A stretch of 64,000 bases of DNA from a virus. A program made the translations under genes and the position numbers. Positions 41,818-50,280 of this stretch are shown one piece after another; positions within the stretch are counted from its first letter, which is position 1; the number at the start of each line of letters is the position of its first letter. The notes under the pieces are model-generated. The model was not told where the DNA came from, searched no databases, and saw only the letters and a list, made by a program, of their open reading frames with translations. The DNA lies in IMG/VR virus record IMGVR_UViG_3300045049_000070, positions 1 to 64,000 of that record; one strand, written 5' to 3'.

Positions 41818-42513
41818 ATGGAACAGCAAACAAAGTCAGTGCAAGATCTTACCCAAGACGATCTGTATGATATGATCAAACACTATTTGGCAAAGGTGGG
41901 GGCGATTCCACATGCTATAGTGCAATGGGACCATAACATTGAACGCATCTTCAAAGAACATTGCCATTTTGGTCTTGGTATCTCGCATCCGATTCTTGTG
42001 CCGCATAAATTGGAAGCATTCCATCCGAAACTTTTTGACGCGATGTTTGGGTCGGCACAAGGTGAAGTAACTACTTCTGCAGCGGCAGAAAATGTGGTAT
42101 CCTCAACGAGTTCGACAACTGGAGTTCAGACGCAAGAAAGTGCTCCAGCTGAACCGCAATTCAAGCAGCACGACAATGGCGATCTAAGTTTTGCTCTGAA
42201 GACTGGCGTTAACCAAGTAGTTCCTCCGACAACAGAAGAACAACTCGCTGTCCAAGTTACGGACAATACGGCAAAGGTTGCTAACGACCTAAGCACCGGA
42301 GACGTTGTAACTAAAGAAGTGTTGGAATCAGATAAGTCGGCAGATTCCCAGTCAGAAGCCGAAGCTACTGACGAAGAAAACGCAAAGATTGCGGCGACTA
42401 ACGCAGCGCCCGATCCGACTACAGCCCCAGTGCCGCCTGCCGTTACGCCTTCAGTAACTCCGGCCCCAACGCCTGCGCCTGCTACTGACGAGCCAAACAT
42501 CGAAGGTGCATGA
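41818..42513 (+). CDS. Hypothetical protein with Pro/Ala/Thr tail (231 aa)
   Basis: AGAAGGAAATGTA precedes the ATG. Residues 1-85 look folded (helical, with H-A-I-V-Q-W-D-H and F-G-L-G-I-S-H-P). Residues about 90-231 are low-complexity Ala, Thr, Ser, Glu and Pro, ending in a Pro-rich PAP/TPAP segment. The layout fits a virion- or membrane-linked protein with a flexible arm. Confidence 0.7.
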   Translation: MEQQTKSVQDLTQDDLYDMIKHYLAKVGAIPHAIVQWDHNIERIFKEHCHFGLGISHPILVPHKLEAFHPKLFDAMFGSAQGEVTTSAAAENVVSSTSSTTGVQTQESAPAEPQFKQHDNGDLSFALKTGVNQVVPPTTEEQLAVQVTDNTAKVANDLSTGDVVTKEVLESDKSADSQSEAEATDEENAKIAATNAAPDPTTAPVPPAVTPSVTPAPTPAPATDEPNIEGA

Positions 42514-42514
42514 T

Positions 42515-42730
42515 GTGAAGAACCTGATTCGCGCACTAGTGTTATGTGCCCCACTGACCGGGTGTGCGGTCAGACTCGATTCCTGCCGCCCTAGCATCTC
42601 AGTCGACAGGGTAGACGAAATGCCAGACGGCGTTATCTCATTGAATCAATGTCAGTTCAATATCCAGCATCCGACGGCATGCATCGGAACCTTGTGGCTC
42701 AAACTTAAATGTAAAACGGAGAACTTGTAA
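42515..42730 (+). CDS. Phage lipoprotein (71 aa)
   Basis: GTG at 42515 just after the previous stop. Sequence M-K-N-L-I-R-A-L-V-L-C-A-P-L-T-G-C: a short basic start, hydrophobic core and a lipobox L-T-G-C with the lipidated Cys at 17. The mature part has three more Cys. Likely anchored in the host membrane, where small phage lipoproteins act in lysis (o-spanins) or superinfection exclusion; no partner spanin is seen next to it. Confidence 0.7.
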   Translation: MKNLIRALVLCAPLTGCAVRLDSCRPSISVDRVDEMPDGVISLNQCQFNIQHPTACIGTLWLKLKCKTENL

Positions 42731-43014
42731 TGAAATATCCTCGCCAAAATTACGCCAGCGTTCTAAGTGCGGCCTCTGGTGCGGCAAGTGCATGTCATTG
42801 CATCGGTCCACAAAACGGCCAACCTGTGTGCCCATGTGAAATGCGTGGCGTTGAGATCAGAAACGGACGCTATGTCCGTGTCACAGATCTTGGTGCTGTG
42901 CCAAGTGGTCTGGTAGGAATTCCTCGCGGAGAGGAACACAAATGCGGCAAATGCCAGACCTGTTATTTCCAGAAGCAAGAATGCGACTGGTGTCCAGGTC
43001 AGCAGACGTCGTAG
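42730..43014 (+). CDS. Cys-rich zinc-type small protein (94 aa)
   Basis: Overlaps the previous stop (TAATG). Ten Cys in pairs: C-H-C near residue 23, C-P-C near 37, C-G-K-C-Q-T-C and C-D-W-C at the end. A binuclear zinc or disulfide-rich fold is likely. No family recognised. Confidence 0.7.
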   Translation: MKYPRQNYASVLSAASGAASACHCIGPQNGQPVCPCEMRGVEIRNGRYVRVTDLGAVPSGLVGIPRGEEHKCGKCQTCYFQKQECDWCPGQQTS

Positions 43015-43026
43015 GGTTGTAAATTG

Positions 43027-43050
43027 AGGGGTCGCCATTTGGCGGCCCTT
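43027..43050 (+). terminator. Hairpin, probable terminator
   Basis: A ten-pair stem AGGGGTCGCC / GGCGGCCCTT with two G-T pairs and an ATTT loop, between the Cys-rich gene and the 43070 gene. Only a weak T-rich stretch follows. Confidence 0.5.
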
Positions 43051-43069
43051 CTGCATTTGGGGATCAGAA

Positions 43070-43267
43070 ATGAATATCGTCATATTCAGTTTATGGCTCT
43101 TGGTATATCCGGCTGTAAACGAACATCCGCCAGTCGTAGTGGAGCGCTTCAAAAGCTTCCAAGACTGTGAAGAGTTTCGCAAGGAAGTGGATCCTTTGTC
43201 ACGCGGGTCGTCTTCTCAACCATTAAAGTGCATTCGTGCTACAGTCGCTCGTTATCATGAGCAATAA
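43070..43267 (+). CDS. Small exported Cys protein (65 aa)
   Basis: N-terminus M-N-I-V-I-F-S-L-W-L-L-V-Y-P-A-V is signal-like. The mature part has F-K-S-F-Q-D-C-E-E-F and a second Cys (L-K-C-I-R), suiting a single disulfide in the periplasm. The 55151 product has the same plan. Overlaps the phosphoesterase gene by 11 bases. Confidence 0.65.
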   Translation: MNIVIFSLWLLVYPAVNEHPPVVVERFKSFQDCEEFRKEVDPLSRGSSSQPLKCIRATVARYHEQ

Positions 43268-44075
43268 GTATAAGTACATACGTCCGGTTAGTGATCTGCA
43301 TGCAAATGCATTTCAGAGTAAACCAATACATGAAGTAGCGATATTCTTTGTTCCTCCGGATGATCGTGATTCAGAAACTATTCTAATACTGGCTGGTGAT
43401 ATCTCACACTACAGGGGTCAATTGTGTGATTTCTTCCAGATAATGGCAACACGATTCGCAGCCGTCATCTATGTTCCAGGAAACCATGAGTACTATGGAT
43501 CTGAAATGGATGAGTGGAATTCCACAGTGGAAAACACTATCAATTGCCTGTATGGAGTACACGCTTCATTGGGTGACGTACGATCGAAAGAGTTCTTTAC
43601 CGAAGATGGTCAGCCTCTAGTTCGCTTTATCAGTAGCACGTTCTGGGCTGATGGCGGCAAGACTATGGATGAGCATATCGTTGTCGCTAATAGTATGAAT
43701 GACTTTGTTCACATTCGCAAAGGTCATCGCAAGTTCACGGTTGGTGACATGATGACGCTGCATGCGCAACAAAAGAAGCAGACTGACGAACTATTAAGCA
43801 CACCGTGGGCAGGTAAGACAATAGTGGTAACCCATCACGTCCCATCGTACTCTTTGTGTCATCCAAGATTTCCTGTAGAAGGTAACGGTGGATTTGCAAG
43901 TGCATCGGATGACTTGATAGTTAAACACAAACCATGGCTATGGATCCATGGACATACGCACGATACTATCGACACAAAGATAGATGAGACTAGGATAGTT
44001 TGCAATCCACGAGGATACTTACGTGAGTGGAATACTAAGTACAATAAGTTCCCACAACTGTTCATAGAGATCTAA
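43257..44075 (+). CDS. Calcineurin-like metallophosphoesterase (272 aa)
   Basis: All five signature blocks are seen: S-D-L-H (D13, H15), L-A-G-D-I-S, P-G-N-H-E-Y-Y, V-T-H-H-V-P-S and I-H-G-H-T-H-D. These bind two metal ions. Single-domain, unlike the SbcD-type protein at 56075, so more likely a phosphatase or cyclic-nucleotide/nucleic-acid phosphodiesterase. ATG at 43257 is used; 43236 gives seven extra residues. Confidence 0.88.
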   Translation: MSNKYKYIRPVSDLHANAFQSKPIHEVAIFFVPPDDRDSETILILAGDISHYRGQLCDFFQIMATRFAAVIYVPGNHEYYGSEMDEWNSTVENTINCLYGVHASLGDVRSKEFFTEDGQPLVRFISSTFWADGGKTMDEHIVVANSMNDFVHIRKGHRKFTVGDMMTLHAQQKKQTDELLSTPWAGKTIVVTHHVPSYSLCHPRFPVEGNGGFASASDDLIVKHKPWLWIHGHTHDTIDTKIDETRIVCNPRGYLREWNTKYNKFPQLFIEI

Positions 44076-44076
44076 C

Positions 44077-44475
44077 ATGCAAAGAAGAGGTCTTCTTAAG
44101 ACGATTCCAGCACTTGGCGTTGCAGTCGTATTTCCTGCGTTAGCATTGACTACAGCAGTTCCGAATAAACTATCTTCATTAGATATAATGAATAGGAGAC
44201 GTCTCAATATCAAGATAGCGGAACGTATCTGTTGGGACGTAGGGTTTGTGACGGAAGCATATGGATGTAACGACCTTAACTCTAAAGAGGTACTGCGAAC
44301 GTTAGTATCACGGTACATGTCGGAATTAGAGAGAATACGCGCGATCGTTAAATGGAAATGCATCTGTGATGATACAAATAATCCGGTGTCAGTCATAGAC
44401 GCTAACAGAATAGGCATCCATGTTTGGTGGCAATATACAAATGATGATATGTCCTACCATTACATGCAGTCTTAA
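44077..44475 (+). CDS. Exported protein with Tat-like leader (132 aa)
   Basis: Begins M-Q-R-R-G-L-L-K-T-I-P-A-L-G-V-A-V-V-F-P-A-L-A-L: twin Arg followed by G-L-L-K (the RRxFLK pattern with L for F) and a hydrophobic stretch. The mature domain has two Cys near its end (C-I-C) and is soluble. With the 4676 product it is the second such leader. One base after the phosphoesterase gene. Confidence 0.65.
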   Translation: MQRRGLLKTIPALGVAVVFPALALTTAVPNKLSSLDIMNRRRLNIKIAERICWDVGFVTEAYGCNDLNSKEVLRTLVSRYMSELERIRAIVKWKCICDDTNNPVSVIDANRIGIHVWWQYTNDDMSYHYMQS

Positions 44476-44495
44476 GCTGTAAATGTTTGCAGCAA

Positions 44496-44503
44496 TATAA
44501 ATA
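44496..44503 (+). promoter_or_regulatory. TATAAATA, possible promoter before the DNA polymerase
   Basis: TATAAATA, the core of T4-type late promoters and also a fair -10 element, sits 17 bases before the polymerase GTG. A CTGTAAAT and TTGCAG lie upstream. Only one exact copy was noticed, so a late-promoter role is not established. Confidence 0.3.
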
Positions 44504-44519
44504 ACCCACGAGGTCCGGA

Positions 44520-47500
44520 GTGTCAGAGCTTTTAGGTAAGCGCTATCGTCCAGATGTTTGGACGTCCAAGAATGACTACGGCTTGTCCCTCCCTATCGAT
44601 GCGGACTGGAACGACAAGCCTCAGCGTGTGATGCTAGTTATCGAGACGATCGACAGTCAAGACCTTACGGAAGGTAGACTGCTCCACGAACGAGCACGCA
44701 CGGTAGTCCATAACCTCATTCAGTATTCTTGTATTCAGGCGAAGCACGAGTTTGGTTTCAAGCGTAAAGACTGTGCATTTGCCACTGTTAACTTCAATTC
44801 GTATAAGTTCTTTGACCAGCCGAAAGAAACTTGGCCAGGACATCGCCGTAAGATGGCGAAGCGTGTCTGGGAAATTATTGCCCAAAAGAAACCGACTCAT
44901 GTGATTGTGTTCGGCGATTGGGCAATGAAGGCTATGATGCCCGGCACTGATTGGCTGGAAAAGAAGCGCGGATGGGTGTTTGATGCTGATGCGCATGGGC
45001 ATCCAGTTAAGATCACTGGCACGTTGGACTTACAGCCACTATACTCGACTCGTAAGGAAGATACAAACAACGATGACGATGAAGGTGAAGAAGGTGACGT
45101 CTTCGGTAAGGCGAATCTGCTCTACTACGTCAGCCGCAACGTCATCAACGCACTCGCTGGTCGCAACCTCTACGATCTGAGCCACATCAAGCCCAATCCG
45201 GTGGTGGTCGACACTATCGAGAAGTTCGATAAGCTCTTCAAGAAACTGACTTCTAAGGAAGTGGTAGCAGTAGACACCGAAACCAAGAACGGTTCGGTTA
45301 ACCACAACGCGATCCACACAATTCAGTTTGCCTTTAATGAAGATAAAGGCTACCTGCTACCAATAGATCACCCACAAACTCCCTTCTCTAAAGAGGAGCG
45401 CAAGTACATAAAGAAGAAGTTGCGTAAATTCTTCGGTGCGGAGAGGGGTGCTATCCCACTGAAGTATCTAATCACACAGTATGGTATCTTCGACCTACGT
45501 GTGTTGCGTGTGGAACTCGGTTTGCCAATCATCTGGCATCGTGTGTGGGAGATCACAGCCGGCGAATGGTGCTTGGATGAGAATCTCAAATACTTGGCAG
45601 GGCAACCGTTCAATACACCACAAGGTGGATTGGAACAGATCTTCATGGTCTACGGCAATGGCCATTACAAGACTGCTCCGTTTGGTAAGGGTGATCGTGC
45701 TAACCCCGAGTTGACAAAGCTGACCAATCCAGACTTCATCGACTATGGTGTGCTAGACGTACAATCTATCTTCGGTATCCACTTGATGCAGATCAAGAGG
45801 GCATCAAAACTAAAGGTTGGGGACAAGGAGTTCACTCCGTTTTACAAACGTTTGGTACTACGACAGTTCTCAAACACTGTGCATGTGCTGTCTCACATGA
45901 AACAGAACGGAAGCACTGTAGACAAGGAATACCTGCAACTGCTTATTTCTAAAGACAGTCCGTTGCTGGAGCTGATCAGGAAAGCAAAGGCGGATCTACT
46001 TAAATACCCACAGGTACAGAAGGCGAACCGTGTTCTGTTGGCAGAATCGAGTGGACAACAATCTCACAAGGGACTGTTCAATCGCATTCAAACAGTATTC
46101 AGATGGAATAAGTCTCAACACTTGAAGACACTATTCTTCGGCATAATGAAGCTGAAGCCAGTGTCATTCTCGAAGAAGACAAAACTGCCATCTACTGACA
46201 AGTTCTTCATCAAGGCCTATCAGGATGAACATGAGCTTGTGAAGAAGTTCGGCGAATATCAGAAGCTGACAAAACTCTATTCCACATATGTGAAGGGATG
46301 GTGGAAAGTCCTGTCGAAGAACATCGACAGTCTGGCTGACTTCAAGTTGCGTCCAGACTATGGTTTCTTCTTGGTGGTAACAGGTCGTCTAAATTCGAGC
46401 AAGCCATCACTTCAGCAGGTACCAGCGCGTGGGGAAGTAGCGAAGTATATCAAGCGAATGTTCATCGCACGCGCAGGTCTGTTACTAATCAAATTCGACT
46501 ATAGCGCACACGAGATTAGATGCTGGTCTTACGTGTCAGGCGACGAAGTGCTGGCCGAACTGTTCAAGATAGGCCAGCGACTACGTAAGAAATTCCGTAA
46601 GGATCCAGATGCTGAAAAGGCAAAGGAGCTTAAGACCAAGGGTGATATTCACATCATCAACGCGTTCCACTTTTTTGCGCGCTGGATTGACAAGTCTGAT
46701 CCACTTCGTGATGCTATCAAACAGATCGTGTTCGGTGTGGTATACGGTAAGGGCGTGAAGGCGTTAGCTCGAGATATCAAGCAGACAGAAGAGCTTGCTC
46801 AAGAAATTATGGACAAGCTGTTTGCCAAGTATCCTAAAGCGACAAAGTGGTTGCATTGGTCTATGAACCACGCAATGGACTTTTTGTATACATATAGTCC
46901 TCTAGGAATGCGACGTAACCTGTTTGGCGTAATGACCGGAGTGAAGAGCATAGTTAGCGCTATGCGTCGCCGTGCAGCAAATAGTCCAATTCAGGGATTC
47001 GCGAGCCAGATCGGTGTTACCACCGCTCGTTTGATTACCGAAGAGCTGTACAGAACTTTGATGCATTTCGGGTACATGGACCGTAAAACTCGCGTGATGC
47101 CCGCTGACATCACCAAGGCCATTCACGATGCACTTCATACGGAAGCCCCATACGAAATCGTTTTGATCGTGCTACACGTTATTCAGTATACAGCTACATA
47201 TGGAGTTGCCAAGTGGTATAAGGACAACTATGGCGTAGACATGCTTGTCGAACCTGAGATCGAGATGGAAATTGGCGCTTCAGAAGACAAGATGTACAAA
47301 TGGGATTGGACCCAAAAGAAATGGGATAAGAGCGAGAAGCCTAGTGCATCTTCTCTGAAAGAGATCTTAGAGCAAGCAGTGAAAGACCAAGCGAAACTTG
47401 GCTTCTGCAAAGACCCTGAACTTGCTCTTGAGAAGATCTGGGAGCCTTACCGGAAACCTGAAGTCAAGCAATATCTGCTGACCAATTATCCAATCTTGGG

Positions 47501-47528
47501 CATGAGACCCAAAGCATCTAAGGAGTGA
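44520..47528 (+). CDS. Family A DNA polymerase with 3'-5' exonuclease (1002 aa)
   Basis: GTG start at 44520 after CGAGGT. Exonuclease domain begins V-A-V-D-T-E-T (D252, E254). Polymerase motif A is K-F-D-Y-S-A-H-E-I-R (D660), motif B R730-xxx-K734-xxxxxxx-Y742-G, motif C I-H-D-A-L (D870). The residue after D870 is Ala, where Pol I and T7 have Glu. Residues about 35-145 (M-L-V-I-E-T-I..., V-I-V-F-G-D-W-A) resemble a uracil-DNA-glycosylase-like fold, as fused in some phage polymerases. Main replicative polymerase of this phage. Confidence 0.93.
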   Translation: MSELLGKRYRPDVWTSKNDYGLSLPIDADWNDKPQRVMLVIETIDSQDLTEGRLLHERARTVVHNLIQYSCIQAKHEFGFKRKDCAFATVNFNSYKFFDQPKETWPGHRRKMAKRVWEIIAQKKPTHVIVFGDWAMKAMMPGTDWLEKKRGWVFDADAHGHPVKITGTLDLQPLYSTRKEDTNNDDDEGEEGDVFGKANLLYYVSRNVINALAGRNLYDLSHIKPNPVVVDTIEKFDKLFKKLTSKEVVAVDTETKNGSVNHNAIHTIQFAFNEDKGYLLPIDHPQTPFSKEERKYIKKKLRKFFGAERGAIPLKYLITQYGIFDLRVLRVELGLPIIWHRVWEITAGEWCLDENLKYLAGQPFNTPQGGLEQIFMVYGNGHYKTAPFGKGDRANPELTKLTNPDFIDYGVLDVQSIFGIHLMQIKRASKLKVGDKEFTPFYKRLVLRQFSNTVHVLSHMKQNGSTVDKEYLQLLISKDSPLLELIRKAKADLLKYPQVQKANRVLLAESSGQQSHKGLFNRIQTVFRWNKSQHLKTLFFGIMKLKPVSFSKKTKLPSTDKFFIKAYQDEHELVKKFGEYQKLTKLYSTYVKGWWKVLSKNIDSLADFKLRPDYGFFLVVTGRLNSSKPSLQQVPARGEVAKYIKRMFIARAGLLLIKFDYSAHEIRCWSYVSGDEVLAELFKIGQRLRKKFRKDPDAEKAKELKTKGDIHIINAFHFFARWIDKSDPLRDAIKQIVFGVVYGKGVKALARDIKQTEELAQEIMDKLFAKYPKATKWLHWSMNHAMDFLYTYSPLGMRRNLFGVMTGVKSIVSAMRRRAANSPIQGFASQIGVTTARLITEELYRTLMHFGYMDRKTRVMPADITKAIHDALHTEAPYEIVLIVLHVIQYTATYGVAKWYKDNYGVDMLVEPEIEMEIGASEDKMYKWDWTQKKWDKSEKPSASSLKEILEQAVKDQAKLGFCKDPELALEKIWEPYRKPEVKQYLLTNYPILGMRPKASKE

Positions 47529-47533
47529 CACGC

Positions 47534-48691
47534 GTGAAGGCAATTCGTAACTGGTTCTCGAAGACATTCGGCAACAATCAAATGTCTGCGGATCATGAAC
47601 CAGTGTCCATAGATCGTAGGGTAAAGGTTCTCTTTATCCTCAAATTCCGTGAAGTGGAAGACAAAGACTGCGGTGTTTACAGTGTTCCTGGATTCAGCTC
47701 GGGTTTGTTCAACTCTGCTCGTATGGTCAGTAGTATGTTGGCCCTGGAAACAGATGGACGATTCGAGTCAAAATTGGTTCATGTGGTAGACAACAACGAC
47801 ATTGATCGAGAAGTCACAAAATACGCAGCAGACGTAGTGATTATTGAAGCATTCTGGGTAGTGCCGGAAAAGTTCGAGATCCTGCAGAAGCTGCACCCTA
47901 AAGTGAAGTGGATTATCCGTAATCACAGTAACGTACCGTTCTTGGCGCAAGAAGGTGTGATCATGCGATGGATCGGAGAGTACATCAAATTCGACAACGT
48001 CTACGTAGGCACTAATACGAAGGAATCTCTGCACGATTTACGGGAAGCAATGACCGCAACCGTCGGTCATTTCTTTGCGCACCGAAAGGTACTGTACTTT
48101 CCGAACTATTACAAGAATGAAACGCCTGCTATCGATTGGGAGTCTAAATGGCGTGAAGTTGGTGAACTACACATTGGATGCTTCGGTGCTATTAGGCCGC
48201 TGAAGAACCATCTAGTTCAAGCAGTGGCAGCCATCAAGGTAGCACGCCAGTTGAATAAGGAACTCTACTTCCATGTGAACGCCGGCCGCTATGAAACTGG
48301 TGGTCTTCCTGTAATGCACAACTTACGTGGCTTATTTGACCATCAGTCGAGAGCTAATCTTGTTGAGCATAAGTGGATGAAGCATCAAGACTTCTTAAAG
48401 CTGGTTGGCTCGATGGATGTTGCAATGCAGGTATCTTTGTCAGAGACGTTTAACATTGTAACAGCCGATGCTGTGATGATGAACGTTCCTGTGATAGTAA
48501 GTCCAGAAGTCTTCTGGGTGAACGATCGTTATTACGCACATCCAAACAACGCAAACGAGATAGCAGAGCGCCTGATGCGCGTTCTACTCGAAGAGAAGGA
48601 CCGTCACTCAATAAACAAACATCACTTGACGGTCTACAATAGTGAGAGCAAGGACGCCATTCTAGAGACATTACACGAGGTGTATCAATGA
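47534..48691 (+). CDS. GT-B fold glycosyltransferase (385 aa)
   Basis: The C-terminal half is a group-1 type domain: H-I-G-C-F-G-A-I-R-P-L-K-N, then S-L-S-E-T-F-N-I-V-T-A-D-A-V, the donor-nucleotide region with its E near residue 300, then P-V-I-V-S-P. The N-terminal half is Rossmann-like. GTG at 47534 is favoured by AAGGAG nine bases before; 47525 gives three more residues. Acceptor unknown: modified DNA bases, virion or host surface are all possible. Directly follows the polymerase. Confidence 0.8.
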   Translation: MKAIRNWFSKTFGNNQMSADHEPVSIDRRVKVLFILKFREVEDKDCGVYSVPGFSSGLFNSARMVSSMLALETDGRFESKLVHVVDNNDIDREVTKYAADVVIIEAFWVVPEKFEILQKLHPKVKWIIRNHSNVPFLAQEGVIMRWIGEYIKFDNVYVGTNTKESLHDLREAMTATVGHFFAHRKVLYFPNYYKNETPAIDWESKWREVGELHIGCFGAIRPLKNHLVQAVAAIKVARQLNKELYFHVNAGRYETGGLPVMHNLRGLFDHQSRANLVEHKWMKHQDFLKLVGSMDVAMQVSLSETFNIVTADAVMMNVPVIVSPEVFWVNDRYYAHPNNANEIAERLMRVLLEEKDRHSINKHHLTVYNSESKDAILETLHEVYQ

Positions 48692-49611
48692 AAAAAGCAT
48701 ATTGGATGCGTGACAATCATACGTTCAGGCCAATTCCATTAGATATGGAAGAAGCCATTGAAGTAATTCGTGAAGAGTTCACTGAAAGTTGGGCAGGTAC
48801 GCTGTGTAGTAAAGTAGCAGGAACCAAAATGTTGCATGGGACGAATACCGAGTTTACGGCTTTCGAACCATTGGCACGGAAATGGTTACAGAACTACTAC
48901 GATTTGATTCAAAAAGAACCGGAACCTGCGTGGGTAGGGTGCAGTGAGTGTGACTGTACTTTTTCCTGCTACGACGGGAAAGCTCGCTGCATTCGTTTAG
49001 AGCCAATTAGAACCCCGGACGACGAACAAGGGGGCTACCAGACTGAGAGACAGACACAGAAGATTGGGGTCGATACACCGCTCGATCAGCTGACTGACTT
49101 CCAGAAAGGCGCAAGAGCCATGTTTGATGTATTACACGTCAGAGCCGCTAACAACTGGCATCCGCGCTATATGGATAGTTGCGATAAGGAAAACAAGTTG
49201 ATCCAGGAATGGGCAACGGATGCATTAGGTGAAGTTGATCCAAATTCACTGGACGAATGGAAGACTGCAGACCAAATGTTCACAGATGGCGTGCGATTGG
49301 GTAAAGCACAAGCGTATGCGGAGAAGACGAATACGGTTATCGTTCGTGAATTCCAAGAAATGAACATTGCAATCTACATGGGTGTCATCAGTTCGATATT
49401 CATGTCGTTTGGATGCGTAGGAATGTACAGGGGAGCTGGCTGGACAACTCCTACATTCGTTCTTATAGCCTTTAACCTAGTGCTACTGATGTGCACCGGA
49501 ATCGTATTCGCTCAACAACGATCATTAAGACGCGTGCAAAAGAATGGATTCTATCCACCGGCTCCACTACCTCCATCACGTCCTCCTGAAGGATGGTCAC
49601 CAAAGATGTGA
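48688..49611 (+). CDS. Membrane protein with cytoplasmic domain (307 aa)
   Basis: Soluble N-terminal about 225 residues with C-S-E-C-D-C (a metal-like cluster near residue 91), then two membrane helices at about 228-249 and 256-275, and a Pro-rich tail P-P-A-P-L-P-P-S-R-P-P. Start overlaps the glycosyltransferase stop. Unknown role at the inner membrane. Confidence 0.7.
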   Translation: MKKAYWMRDNHTFRPIPLDMEEAIEVIREEFTESWAGTLCSKVAGTKMLHGTNTEFTAFEPLARKWLQNYYDLIQKEPEPAWVGCSECDCTFSCYDGKARCIRLEPIRTPDDEQGGYQTERQTQKIGVDTPLDQLTDFQKGARAMFDVLHVRAANNWHPRYMDSCDKENKLIQEWATDALGEVDPNSLDEWKTADQMFTDGVRLGKAQAYAEKTNTVIVREFQEMNIAIYMGVISSIFMSFGCVGMYRGAGWTTPTFVLIAFNLVLLMCTGIVFAQQRSLRRVQKNGFYPPAPLPPSRPPEGWSPKM

Positions 49612-49618
49612 GGGTAAC

Positions 49619-49810
49619 ATGGAGTTCATCTACTGCCATCTATACAACGTCAACACTGAGAGGAGTATTTGCAAGGCACAGTTCAGAGCGATCCCACTAC
49701 GTGGGGATCTTATCTGGGATCAGAATACTTCTCGTCGTTTCCGTGTAGTAGAGATCGAACACTACACTGGAGGAGATGTCATCATACACGTTAAACAGGA
49801 GAGAGAATGA
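49619..49810 (+). CDS. Small hypothetical protein (63 aa)
   Basis: ATG at 49619 with GAGGGT before it; an upstream frame at 49544 is in the previous gene. Small beta-rich fold (F-R-V-V-E-I-E, V-I-I-H-V-K). Overlaps the next gene by ATGA. Confidence 0.65.
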   Translation: MEFIYCHLYNVNTERSICKAQFRAIPLRGDLIWDQNTSRRFRVVEIEHYTGGDVIIHVKQERE

Positions 49811-50280
49811 ACTACGAATGTCATATCACTGTCAATACTGCAGATGCCAAGAAGGCCACAAAGATTGCAGAAGAACAGCACTGGAAAACTAGTGAGATCG
49901 CGCGCGATCCAGTGCTTGGTGATAAGAATTTCTTCTATCTGACTACACATACCAATAGTTATGCATTGATGTTATCGCGAATGTCGCGTTGTGCAGAAGC
50001 GTTGAGATCCTGGGACGTTGAAGTAATTCGTGAGAAAATCGAGCTTATCATCCACGACACTAAGACCAATCGCATTGCGTGTGCAAGTGATGTTTTAGAA
50101 TCAGAATCAATGGTTGCCATTAAGACGAAAACTCAAAGGCCGACAGTACGTTTCGTAAAACAATGCGAGCAGCATAGTGGCATGCCGTTCAAAGCATTTG
50201 CGTCATATTCTGGATCATATCTGACAGAATCATATTGCCCAAATTGTGAAGAGTCTGCTGACAATGTCCGCCCTAGATAG
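49807..50280 (+). CDS. Conserved phage protein, 'YECHIT...HWKTSEI' type (157 aa)
   Basis: N-terminal half is an alpha/beta fold: Y-E-C-H-I-T, H-W-K-T-S-E-I-A-R-D-P-V-L-G-D-K, F-Y-L-T-T-H-T, then V-I-R-E-K-I-E-L-I-I-H-D-T-K. These phrases look like a conserved phage protein of unknown function with an ACT-like or ferredoxin-like layout. C-terminal C-P-N-C adds a zinc-like pair. Confidence 0.75.
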   Translation: MNYECHITVNTADAKKATKIAEEQHWKTSEIARDPVLGDKNFFYLTTHTNSYALMLSRMSRCAEALRSWDVEVIREKIELIIHDTKTNRIACASDVLESESMVAIKTKTQRPTVRFVKQCEQHSGMPFKAFASYSGSYLTESYCPNCEESADNVRPR

